From the NCBI GenBank assembly GCA_910577155.1, contig CAJTMS010000037.1:1-21368 (forward strand): a stretch of 21,368 nt of DNA, given 5' to 3'. This document shows, in pieces, positions 15,374 through 21,368 of the stretch; the stretch's first letter is position 1; every line of letters starts with the position of its first letter. The notes under the pieces are model-generated. The model was not told where the DNA came from. It was given only the letters and a program-made list of their open reading frames with translations, and searched no databases. Origin of the DNA: an uncultured Mailhella sp. (GTDB taxonomy: Bacteria; Desulfobacterota; Desulfovibrionia; Desulfovibrionales; Desulfovibrionaceae). A program made the position numbers and the translations under genes.

Positions 15374-17950
15374 ATGACGCTACAAAAAACACTTGCCTTA
15401 GTCCGTGAGGCACAAAAAAAATTCAGTGAATTTTCTCAGGAACAAGTAGATACCATTTTTCGTGAAGCTGCCCTTGCTGCCAACCATGCACGTATTCCTC
15501 TTGCAAAACTTGCAGTGGAAGAAACAGGCATGGGGATAGTTGAAGATAAAGTTATAAAAAATCACTTTGCCTCAGAATATATTTACAATGCTTATAAACA
15601 TGAAAAAACCTGCGGAATTATCAGCGAAGACCTCAGTTTTGGCACGGTTCGCATTGCAGAGCCGATAGGCGTTATCGGGGGTGTTATTCCAACCACAAAC
15701 CCCACCTCAACAGCAATTTTTAAAGCGCTGATTGCCCTCAAAACCCGTAACGGCATTATTTTCTCTCCCCACCCTCGGGCAAAAAAATGTACTATTGCTG
15801 CAGCCAAACTGGTATTAGACGCAGCAGTCAAAGCAGGTGCACCTGAAAATATTATTGGCTGGATTGAAAACCCCACTCTTGAAGATACGCAGGAACTCAT
15901 GCGCTCTGTGGATCTTATTCTTGCAACAGGCGGTCCCGGAATGGTAAAATCCGCCTATTCTTCCGGTACGCCTGCTATTGGTGTGGGATCAGGAAATACT
16001 CCTGTCATTATTGACGAAAGTGCTGACATTAAGCTTGCCGTCAGTTCTATTTTAGTATCCAAAACCTTTGATAACGGTATGATTTGTGCCTCTGAGCAAT
16101 CTGTTATTGTCCATTCCAAAGTATACAAAAAAGTCAGAGAAGAGTTTGCCCTGCGTGGTGCATATATTCTGAACGCAAAAGAACTTCAGAAAGTCCGCAG
16201 CATTATTCTTACGGATAAAGGAGCATTGAATGCCGGCATTGTCGGACAAAGCGCCCACACCATCGCAAAACTTGCAGGGCTTGATATTCCTCAGGAAGCA
16301 AGAATTTTGCTTGGAGAAGTGGAATCAACCGATTTTGCCGAACCTTTTGCCCATGAAAAACTTTCTCCTGTTCTTGCCATGTATCAGGCATCTTCTTTTG
16401 ATGACGCCCTTGAAAAAGCAAAAACCCTCGTGACACAAGGCGGACCGGGACACACTTCCGGACTTTATGTCAATGATGTCCTTGAAAAAGAAAAAGTTGC
16501 CCGTTTCACTGAAACCATGAAAACAGGCAGAATCCTTATCAATTCTCCCTCTTCGCATGGAGGTATCGGCGACCTGTATAACTTTGATATTGCCCCTTCC
16601 CTTACCCTTGGCTGTGGTTCTTGGGGCAGAAACAGTGTTTCAGAAAACGTCGGCATTAAACATTTATTAAATATCAAAACTGTCGCAAAGAGAAGAGATA
16701 ATATGTTATGGTTCAAAATACCGCAAAAAGTTTATTTTAAATTTGGCTGCCTGCCCGTTGCCCTCAAAGAACTTGCAGGAAAAAAACGTGCTGTTATCGT
16801 CACTGATAAACAACTTGCCAAGCTCGGTTATACCGACCATATCACCAAGGTACTTGAAAAACTGAATATCCAATACAGGATTTACCCGGAAGTTGAAGCT
16901 GATCCAACCCTTGCCATTGTCCGCCGCGGAACAAAAATACTCTTGGATTTTGAGCCTGATGTCATTATTGCCCTTGGCGGCGGTTCAGCCATTGACGCAG
17001 CCAAAATTATGCGTGTTTTGTATGAATATCCGGATACAAACTTCATTGACCTTGCCATGACCTTTATGGATATCAGAAAGCGTATTGTCGATTTCCCCAA
17101 AATGGGTATCAAATCCGATTTGTGGTGTGTTGCAACTTCTGCCGGTACGGGCTCAGAAGTAACCCCCTTTGCCGTTATCACAGACGAACAGACCGGTATT
17201 AAATATCCTCTTGCAGACTATGAGCTCACGGCTAATGTGGCTATCGTTGACCCTGAACTTATGCTTTCCATGCCAAAGGGGCTCGCTTCTTCATCCGGTA
17301 TTGACGTTTTGACCCATGCTATTGAAGCCTATGTTTCCATTATGGCAACAGAATACACCAATCCTCTTGCCATTGAAGCTATCCGCCTTGTTTTCGACAA
17401 TTTAGAAAAATCTGTCAGAGAAGGGGCAAGTGCTGTGTATGAAAAAGAACGTATGGCGAATGCCTCCTGTCTTGCCGGTATGGCTTTTGCTAATGCCTTC
17501 CTTGGCGTCTGCCACTCCATGGCACATAAACTGGGCTCCCATTTCCATTTGCCCCATGGTATTGCCAATGCCCTTATGCTGGAAGAAAGTATTTTATTCA
17601 ATGCTACAGAAAAACCTAACAAAATGGCTGCATTCTCCCAATATGATTACCCAAAAGCGGCTGAGCGCTATGCTAAAATTGCAGAACTGACAGGACTTTG
17701 CCCTGCAAAAGACAGCACTGAGCAAAAAATCAATGCCCTGATTAAACGTATCAAAGAATTAAAAACCAATATCGGCATCAAATCCTGTATCAAAGACTAT
17801 GATATCAAAGAAGAAGCATTCCTTGCTGAACTTGATGTTATGGTTGAAGAAGCATTCAATGACCAATGCACAGGCGCAAACCCACGTTATCCGCTCATGA
17901 GCGAGATTAAGCAAATGTACCTCAATGCCTACTACGGAGAAAAGAAATAG
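15374..17950 (+). CDS. adhE: Bifunctional aldehyde/alcohol dehydrogenase AdhE
   Basis: This 858-aa fusion enzyme reduces acetyl-CoA to acetaldehyde and then ethanol with NADH, or runs in reverse. Residues 1 to about 440 are the CoA-acylating aldehyde dehydrogenase with catalytic Cys238 in NGMICASEQS and nucleotide motif GVIGGVIPTTNPTS. Residues from about 450 to 858 are the iron-dependent alcohol dehydrogenase with GGGSAIDAAK (535-544). The iron ligands are Asp644, His648, His714 and His728 (IDVLTHAIEAY, HSMAHKLG, LPHGIANAL). Length is near the usual 860-890. The ribosome site is AAGGAAA. In relatives that split choline, ethanolamine or isethionate, AdhE handles the acetaldehyde produced, which may hold here too. 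It is monocistronic and ends in a strong terminator. Confidence 0.97.
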   Translation: MTLQKTLALVREAQKKFSEFSQEQVDTIFREAALAANHARIPLAKLAVEETGMGIVEDKVIKNHFASEYIYNAYKHEKTCGIISEDLSFGTVRIAEPIGVIGGVIPTTNPTSTAIFKALIALKTRNGIIFSPHPRAKKCTIAAAKLVLDAAVKAGAPENIIGWIENPTLEDTQELMRSVDLILATGGPGMVKSAYSSGTPAIGVGSGNTPVIIDESADIKLAVSSILVSKTFDNGMICASEQSVIVHSKVYKKVREEFALRGAYILNAKELQKVRSIILTDKGALNAGIVGQSAHTIAKLAGLDIPQEARILLGEVESTDFAEPFAHEKLSPVLAMYQASSFDDALEKAKTLVTQGGPGHTSGLYVNDVLEKEKVARFTETMKTGRILINSPSSHGGIGDLYNFDIAPSLTLGCGSWGRNSVSENVGIKHLLNIKTVAKRRDNMLWFKIPQKVYFKFGCLPVALKELAGKKRAVIVTDKQLAKLGYTDHITKVLEKLNIQYRIYPEVEADPTLAIVRRGTKILLDFEPDVIIALGGGSAIDAAKIMRVLYEYPDTNFIDLAMTFMDIRKRIVDFPKMGIKSDLWCVATSAGTGSEVTPFAVITDEQTGIKYPLADYELTANVAIVDPELMLSMPKGLASSSGIDVLTHAIEAYVSIMATEYTNPLAIEAIRLVFDNLEKSVREGASAVYEKERMANASCLAGMAFANAFLGVCHSMAHKLGSHFHLPHGIANALMLEESILFNATEKPNKMAAFSQYDYPKAAERYAKIAELTGLCPAKDSTEQKINALIKRIKELKTNIGIKSCIKDYDIKEEAFLAELDVMVEEAFNDQCTGANPRYPLMSEIKQMYLNAYYGEKK

Positions 17951-17958
17951 TTTTTTTG

Positions 17959-17990
17959 CTTTGTATAGTATAGGCTTGATTGTATAACAA
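17959..17990. repeat. Solitary end of the MITE-like element
   Basis: CTTTGTATAGTATA-GGCTTGAT followed by TGTATAACAAC matches the left end of elements A and B, including bases just inside the terminus (TTTATAACTAC in B), with one base deleted. It begins 8 bp after the adhE stop. No right end or core follows before the terminator, so it is a relic or a one-end deletion. Confidence 0.45.
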
Positions 17991-18004
17991 CTGATATTAA
18001 TGAT

Positions 18005-18036
18005 AAAAAAAACCACCCGCACAGCGGGTGGTTTTC
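18005..18036. terminator. Bidirectional terminator between adhE and the symporter gene
   Basis: AACCACCCGC and GCGGGTGGTT form a 10-bp GC-rich stem with a 3-nt loop, flanked by A and T runs on both sides. It serves adhE on the plus strand and the convergent symporter gene on the minus strand. Confidence 0.9.
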
Positions 18037-18061
18037 ATTTGGGTATCCTTTATTTATTACG

Positions 18062-19276
18062 TTACTTTGCTTCTTCTTCCGGCAGGACAAAATCACCTTC
18101 CAGCTTTGATACCAAAACAGCGCCGGTTGCATCACCAAGAACGTTTAAAGAAGTTCTCATCATGTCAAGAATTCTGTCAACGCCGGCAATAATGGCAATA
18201 GCTTCAAGAGGTATGCCGATTTGTGTAAATACCATGGTAATCATAATCAAAGCAGCCCCGGGAACACCAATGCTTCCGATAGAGGCGAGCACAGCCATAA
18301 CGATAATGAGAAGCTGTTTATCAATGGTTAAATCAATACCATACAAAGCAGCAGCAAAGACACTGGCAACCCCCATATAGATAGCTGCACCGTCCATATT
18401 AATGGTATTTCCCAAGGGAATCATAAAGGTTGAAACGGGTTTTGAAGCGCCAAGCTTTTGCACGCTCTGCAAGTTACTGGAAAGAGCAGCAGCACTGGAA
18501 GTACTTGAAAATGCGATAAGAAGAGGAGAAGCAACAACACTGAAAAAATGTTTAATTTTCAAACCGGTGAAACGAATACAGGGAATATAGCACAAAAGAA
18601 CATGCAGGACACTGGCAATAAACATAGCCACGATAAGCTTTAAAAGTGGCAGCAAGACATCTAAGCCATATGTGCCAACGGTAAAAGTCATCAAAGCAAA
18701 AACACCGATAGGAGCATATAACATAACAACAGAAGTAATCTTAAGCATTATTTCTGCAAGCCCTTCAAAGACACGGTTCACAACTTCCAACTCTTTTCTG
18801 AGGGTACTGCATGCCATGCCAACAAAAAGAGCGAAGAAAATAACCTGCAGCATATTGCCTTTACTTAATGCATCAAAAGGATTTAAGGGAATAATATCCA
18901 TAAATACTTTTACAAGTGAAGGAGGATTTACATTCAGAGCTTTAACGCCTTCTGTTGAAATGGTAAGACCTACACCGGGCTGAACAACATTCGCAATAAT
19001 AACACCGATAGTTACAGCAATGGCGGTTGTTCCAACATAATAAATAAGCGTTTTTACAGCGATACTGCCAAGTTTATGCAAATCGCTGATTGAGCTGGAG
19101 CCTGCAATCAAAGTGAAAAAGACAAGCGGTACAACAACCATTCTGATTAAAGTAATAAAGACATCACCAAGAGGTTTAAAGTGTGCAGGGTTAATGCCGA
19201 CTGCAGAAACAATTAACCCACAGATACAACCTAAAATTAATGCCAAAAACATTTGTGTTGCCAAACCTATTTTCAT
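18062..19276 (-). CDS. Dicarboxylate/acidic amino acid:cation symporter (DAACS family)
   Basis: This 404-aa membrane protein is of the GltP/DctA type, with Na+ or H+ coupled uptake of acidic substrates. It has the serine-rich re-entrant loop SSTSSAA (257-263), NMDG (293-296) and the TM8 binding motif. In TM8, Asp371, Arg374, Thr375, Asn378 and Asp382 follow the spacing of the archaeal aspartate transporter GltPh. The Arg that holds the side-chain carboxylate is present. The substrate should therefore be acidic (aspartate, glutamate, a C4 dicarboxylate or perhaps cysteate) rather than neutral. The start has a strong AAGGAGGG. Its promoter carries the same palindrome as the ridA promoter, linking it to the GntR regulator and the ridA operon. 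Confidence 0.9.
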   Translation of the reverse strand: MKIGLATQMFLALILGCICGLIVSAVGINPAHFKPLGDVFITLIRMVVVPLVFFTLIAGSSSISDLHKLGSIAVKTLIYYVGTTAIAVTIGVIIANVVQPGVGLTISTEGVKALNVNPPSLVKVFMDIIPLNPFDALSKGNMLQVIFFALFVGMACSTLRKELEVVNRVFEGLAEIMLKITSVVMLYAPIGVFALMTFTVGTYGLDVLLPLLKLIVAMFIASVLHVLLCYIPCIRFTGLKIKHFFSVVASPLLIAFSSTSSAAALSSNLQSVQKLGASKPVSTFMIPLGNTINMDGAAIYMGVASVFAAALYGIDLTIDKQLLIIVMAVLASIGSIGVPGAALIMITMVFTQIGIPLEAIAIIAGVDRILDMMRTSLNVLGDATGAVLVSKLEGDFVLPEEEAK

Positions 19277-19320
19277 AATCCCTCCTTTTTAAATTAATAC
19301 AAAATAAATTTTTAACTTCT

Positions 19321-19336
19321 CTAATGTCGACATTAG
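19321..19336. promoter_or_regulatory. Palindromic operator at the symporter promoter
   Basis: CTAATGTCGACATTAG is a perfect 16-bp palindrome. Its core AATGTCGACATT recurs at the ridA promoter. It overlaps the predicted -10 of the symporter gene, a repressing position. The adjacent GntR/FCD regulator is the natural candidate to bind it, and the TGT-N2-ACA core suits that family. Confidence 0.7.
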
Positions 19337-19358
19337 ATTATTATATTCACAAAGTCAA
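19330..19358 (-). promoter_or_regulatory. Promoter of the symporter gene
   Basis: On the minus strand TTGACT and TAATGT are separated by 17 bp. The -10 forms half of the palindromic operator. The spacer contains TTTGTGAATA, a possible Rex half-site that lacks a partner. Confidence 0.5.
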
Positions 19359-19428
19359 TAGAAAACATATTTGTCATTTGTACGTTTATAAAAAATCCTT
19401 TTTTTGTTTGTATATGAAAAAAAAATTG

Positions 19429-19647
19429 CTTTGTTTTAGTATCAGGTTGATTTTATAACTACAAAAGATAATTATAAAATTTTCTTTTTTATGGGGAAAA
19501 TCATTATCTTTGCTGTCGCTATCCGCAGAGCTCGTTCACTCGCTAAAGGCTGCCGCTCCCCCATACCCTCACATTGCCTGTTTTTTTAGAAAAACAGGAA
19601 GATACGTTTTATAGGTGATTGATTATCAACCTCTTTTTAGGGCAAAG
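19429..19647. mobile_element. MITE-like element B (219 bp)
   Basis: This second copy has the same architecture as the one before adhE. Its 23-bp ends are CTTTGTTTTAGTATC-AGGTTGAT (19429-19451) and an inverse copy at 19625-19647, with 16 of 23 positions matching. The 34-nt core at 19512-19545 differs from the other copy at one base. The inner stem TATAAAA (19473-19479) pairs with TTTTATA (19607-19613), and a 9-bp hairpin CCTGTTTTT / AAAAACAGG lies at 19577-19598. Stem sequences differ from the other copy but pairing is kept. There is no open reading frame of note and no clear target duplication. With the terminator and the symporter promoter it fills the gene-free interval 19277-19797. Confidence 0.6.
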
Positions 19648-19732
19648 TAAGAGAATATATTATCAGACAGTACAAAAAAAGTTCTTTTTTATGAAAACAA
19701 TACTGTATTCATAAAAAATACCATAGATACAT

Positions 19733-19772
19733 AAATAAAAAAAAACAGGCTGTTATCCCTGTTTTTTTATTT
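19733..19772 (-). terminator. Terminator of the GntR regulator gene
   Basis: An A-rich arm ending ACAGG pairs with CCTGT and a T-rich arm around an 8-nt loop. It is followed by a T run on the minus strand, 25 bp after the stop codon. The GC part of the stem is short. Confidence 0.6.
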
Positions 19773-19797
19773 AACCTCATCGTATTTTCTTCAATTA

Positions 19798-20454
19798 TTA
19801 TTTCTCTTCAATCAATTTTGACATGGCAACGGCAATTTCATAATAATGCGCTAAAATAACTTTTTTAATTTTTTCAGAATCTTTTGTAAAAAATGTATCA
19901 ACAATCAGTTTATGGCGTGCATAAAAACATTGAGGATCGAATGTTTTTTTCCAATATTCACGGCATAAGTATTTTGAAATATTGGAAGAAAAGCGTCTTG
20001 CATTTTCAACAAGCTGGTCATTGGTGCAGTGGGATAAAAGCATATTATGCAAAAGTTCATCAAGTTCAGAAAGTTCTGTAATATCAACAGCTTCTTTACT
20101 TTTTTTCTCCATTTTTCTGAGGACATTCAATAAATCCTTGTTATCCTCTTCTGTCCACTCGGAAAGGGACATTAAAATTCCTTCACTTTCTAAAATAGCT
20201 GTAAGCGTATACCCGTCTGCAATTTCTTTTGGAGATAACACACGAATAGTTTTTCCTTTTTGCGGTTCAGAAACGATAAGACCATCCTGCGTCAGAATTT
20301 GTAATGCTTCGCGAATAGGCGCGCGGCTAATATTAAGGAAAGAAGCTAAATCATTTTCTTTGACGGGATCACCGGGTTTCAGCTCCCCCTCTTGGATCAT
20401 TTTTCGTATAAATTGGCTAACTTGAATAGCATATGTTTGCTTCTTAAAATCCAT
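19798..20454 (-). CDS. GntR family transcriptional regulator, FCD type
   Basis: This 218-aa regulator has an N-terminal winged helix-turn-helix (GELKPGDPVKENDLASFLNISRAPIREALQIL) and a C-terminal all-helical FCD ligand domain. The FCD metal and ligand residues are plausible in LDELLHNMLLSHC, ARHKLIVDTFF and LAHYYE. I start it at the ATG at 20454, which has GAAGG upstream. A TTG at 20499 would add 15 basic residues and is less likely. It lies between the symporter gene and ridA, both of which carry AATGTCGACATT at their promoters, so it probably represses both until an amino or organic acid binds. A promoter TTGACA-N17-TTAAAG lies at 20482-20510. Confidence 0.9.
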   Translation of the reverse strand: MDFKKQTYAIQVSQFIRKMIQEGELKPGDPVKENDLASFLNISRAPIREALQILTQDGLIVSEPQKGKTIRVLSPKEIADGYTLTAILESEGILMSLSEWTEEDNKDLLNVLRKMEKKSKEAVDITELSELDELLHNMLLSHCTNDQLVENARRFSSNISKYLCREYWKKTFDPQCFYARHKLIVDTFFTKDSEKIKKVILAHYYEIAVAMSKLIEEK

Positions 20455-20481
20455 TTTGTACCTTCGCTGTAATTTACTGAA

Positions 20482-20510
20482 CTTTAAACCACGACGCAAC
20501 TTACTGTCAA
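20482..20510 (-). promoter_or_regulatory. Promoter of the GntR regulator gene
   Basis: On the minus strand a perfect TTGACA is separated by 17 bp from TTAAAG, a weak -10. No copy of the AATGTCGACATT palindrome overlaps it; the nearest is 80 bp upstream at the ridA promoter. Confidence 0.4.
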
Positions 20511-20557
20511 GTTATATAATGATATTATTAATAAACTCAATGAGAAAATAAAGCTGC

Positions 20558-20586
20558 TTGACAACGGTAAGCAAAAAGTGTATCAA
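20558..20586 (+). promoter_or_regulatory. Promoter of ridA
   Basis: TTGACA and TATCAA are separated by exactly 17 bp. The predicted start near 20593 lies inside the palindromic operator. Confidence 0.65.
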
Positions 20587-20589
20587 TTG

Positions 20590-20601
20590 AATGTCGACAT
20601 T
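20590..20601. promoter_or_regulatory. Palindromic operator at the ridA promoter
   Basis: AATGTCGACATT is a perfect 12-bp palindrome identical to the core of the symporter operator. It covers the predicted transcription start, so bound protein would block the promoter. Its ATG should not be taken as the ridA start. Confidence 0.7.
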
Positions 20602-20620
20602 AATATTGTATGAGGTTGCT

Positions 20621-20998
20621 ATGAAAAAAATCATTACCAGTGACAAAGCTCCTAAAGCAATAGGTCCTTATTCACAAGCTGTTCAATTTGGAAATTTAGT
20701 ATTCTTTTCCGGGCAATTAGGAATTAATCCCGAAACAGGAAAACTGGCTGAAGGCGGTGTAAAGGCCCAAGCTGAACAATCGTTAAAAAATATTAAAGCA
20801 ATTTTGGATGAAGCAGGAGCAAGTGTTGAAAATGTGATAAAAACAACTGTATTTATCACAAAAATGGATGACTTCCAAGAAGTCAATGCCGCATATTCAA
20901 CTGTATTCAATAAAGATTTTCCGGCACGCTCCTGTGTTGCCGTTCACCAACTGCCATTAAATGCATTGGTTGAAATAGAAATTGTTGTAGCAGTATAA
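20621..20998 (+). CDS. ridA: RidA family enamine/imine deaminase
   Basis: This 125-aa protein hydrolyses 2-aminoacrylate and related enamines or imines, which PLP-dependent beta-elimination enzymes release. It shows KAPKAIGPYSQAV (Tyr17), FFSGQLGI, the conserved Arg103 in PARSCVAVHQLP and Glu near EIEIVV. I place the start at the ATG at 20621 with GAGG upstream. The in-frame ATG at 20591 lies within the operator and would precede or coincide with the transcription start. It is followed 17 bp later by a desulfhydrase-family gene whose product would release 2-aminoacrylate, so the pairing makes chemical sense. Confidence 0.95.
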   Translation: MKKIITSDKAPKAIGPYSQAVQFGNLVFFSGQLGINPETGKLAEGGVKAQAEQSLKNIKAILDEAGASVENVIKTTVFITKMDDFQEVNAAYSTVFNKDFPARSCVAVHQLPLNALVEIEIVVAV

Positions 20999-21015
20999 TA
21001 CAAAGGAGAATAAAC

Positions 21016-21368
21016 ATGAATTTAGCACAATTTCCACGCCGCGGCTATGTGCAGGAAGCTACCCCGATCGAATTTTTGCCGAACTTTTCTCAAGCCCTCG
21101 GCAATAAAGTAAATGTATATATCAAACGGGACGACCTCTTGCCCGGTACTGCAGGAGGAAACAAAACCCGTAAACTTGATTTCTGTATTGCCGACGCCCT
21201 TGCAAAAGGTTCCGATACCATTATCACGTGCGGAGCCGTACAATCAAACCACTGCCGCTTGACCTTGGCTTGGGCTGTTAAAGAAGGGCTTGACTGCCAT
21301 CTCGTTCTCGAAGAACGCGTAAAAAACAGCTATAAGGAAGATGCTTCCGGCAACAACTTCCTTTTTCA
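21016..21368 (+). CDS. D-cysteine desulfhydrase / cysteate sulfo-lyase family protein (3' end beyond window)
   Basis: The first 117 codons of a PLP enzyme of the ACC deaminase/D-cysteine desulfhydrase family are present. The frame opens MNLAQFPRRGY, then YIKRDD, then GGNKTRKLDF with the PLP lysine at residue 50, and CGAVQSNHCR with the SNH catalytic segment at 77-79. The start follows AAAGGAG. Members beta-eliminate D-cysteine (giving pyruvate, sulfide and ammonia) or L-cysteate (giving pyruvate, sulfite and ammonia, as in CuyA). The N-terminal part does not decide between them. The acidic-substrate transporter under the same operator makes cysteate worth testing. The gene is cut only by the window edge. 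Confidence 0.85.
   Translation, partial: MNLAQFPRRGYVQEATPIEFLPNFSQALGNKVNVYIKRDDLLPGTAGGNKTRKLDFCIADALAKGSDTIITCGAVQSNHCRLTLAWAVKEGLDCHLVLEERVKNSYKEDASGNNFLF

Noticed and set aside
20591..20620. Upstream ATG for ridA giving ten extra residues
   Set aside because: It falls in the operator and at or before the predicted transcription start, has no ribosome site, and the extra residues do not resemble RidA proteins.
1..21368. CRISPR arrays, insertion sequences with transposase, rRNA genes and replication origins
   Set aside because: No regularly spaced direct repeats, transposase-like frames, rRNA sequences or clustered DnaA-box-like sites were seen.

Overview
The window is about 21.4 kb of AT-rich bacterial DNA with tightly packed genes. 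The gene content suggests a Gram-negative, strictly anaerobic, probably host-associated member of the Desulfovibrionaceae or a close relative (Bilophila, Lawsonia and gut Desulfovibrio are the comparison points). This rests on a tungstate/pterin/aldehyde ferredoxin oxidoreductase operon, a type III secretion chaperone-effector-like pair, AdhE with a Rex-like operator, and a RidA/D-cysteine-desulfhydrase-family pair. The taxonomic call is an inference; no rRNA is present.

Region 1 (about 100-3070, minus strand): a large unrecognised 804-aa protein is followed 14 bp later by a 156-aa CesT-like chaperone, which is the usual look of a type III effector with its chaperone. Region 2 (3207-3400): tRNA-Ser(GGA) on the minus strand with its own promoter and terminator. 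Region 3 (3488-14321, minus strand): one long operon-like array in transcription order aor, moaD, moeB/thiF, moaC, moaA, mogA/moaB, MOSC protein, tupA, tupB, tupC, moeA, moeA-PBP fusion. It imports tungstate, builds molybdopterin, inserts the metal and makes the tungsten enzyme that uses it. The aor promoter starts a transcript that opens directly into a predicted three-way-junction RNA, followed by a segment able to pair with the aor Shine-Dalgarno. This is a candidate riboswitch and one of the best leads in the window.

Region 4 (14351-18036): an EVE-domain protein gene (minus) diverges from adhE (plus), with a 560-bp spacer that contains a 236-bp MITE-like element (A) and a Rex-like palindrome just before adhE. 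adhE and the convergent symporter gene share a bidirectional terminator. Region 5 (18062-21368): an acidic amino acid/dicarboxylate symporter (minus) and a GntR/FCD regulator (minus), with ridA and a D-cysteine desulfhydrase/cysteate sulfo-lyase family gene (plus, cut by the window end) diverging from the regulator. The same palindrome, AATGTCGACATT, sits on the promoters of both the symporter and ridA, so these genes look like one small regulon for uptake and beta-elimination of an acidic or sulfur-containing amino acid. A second MITE-like element (B, 219 bp) lies upstream of the symporter.

Best leads: the aor leader RNA; the paired MITE-like elements with 23-bp inverted termini, a near-identical 34-nt core and covarying inner stems; the GntR regulon with a possible cysteate link; and the effector-chaperone pair.
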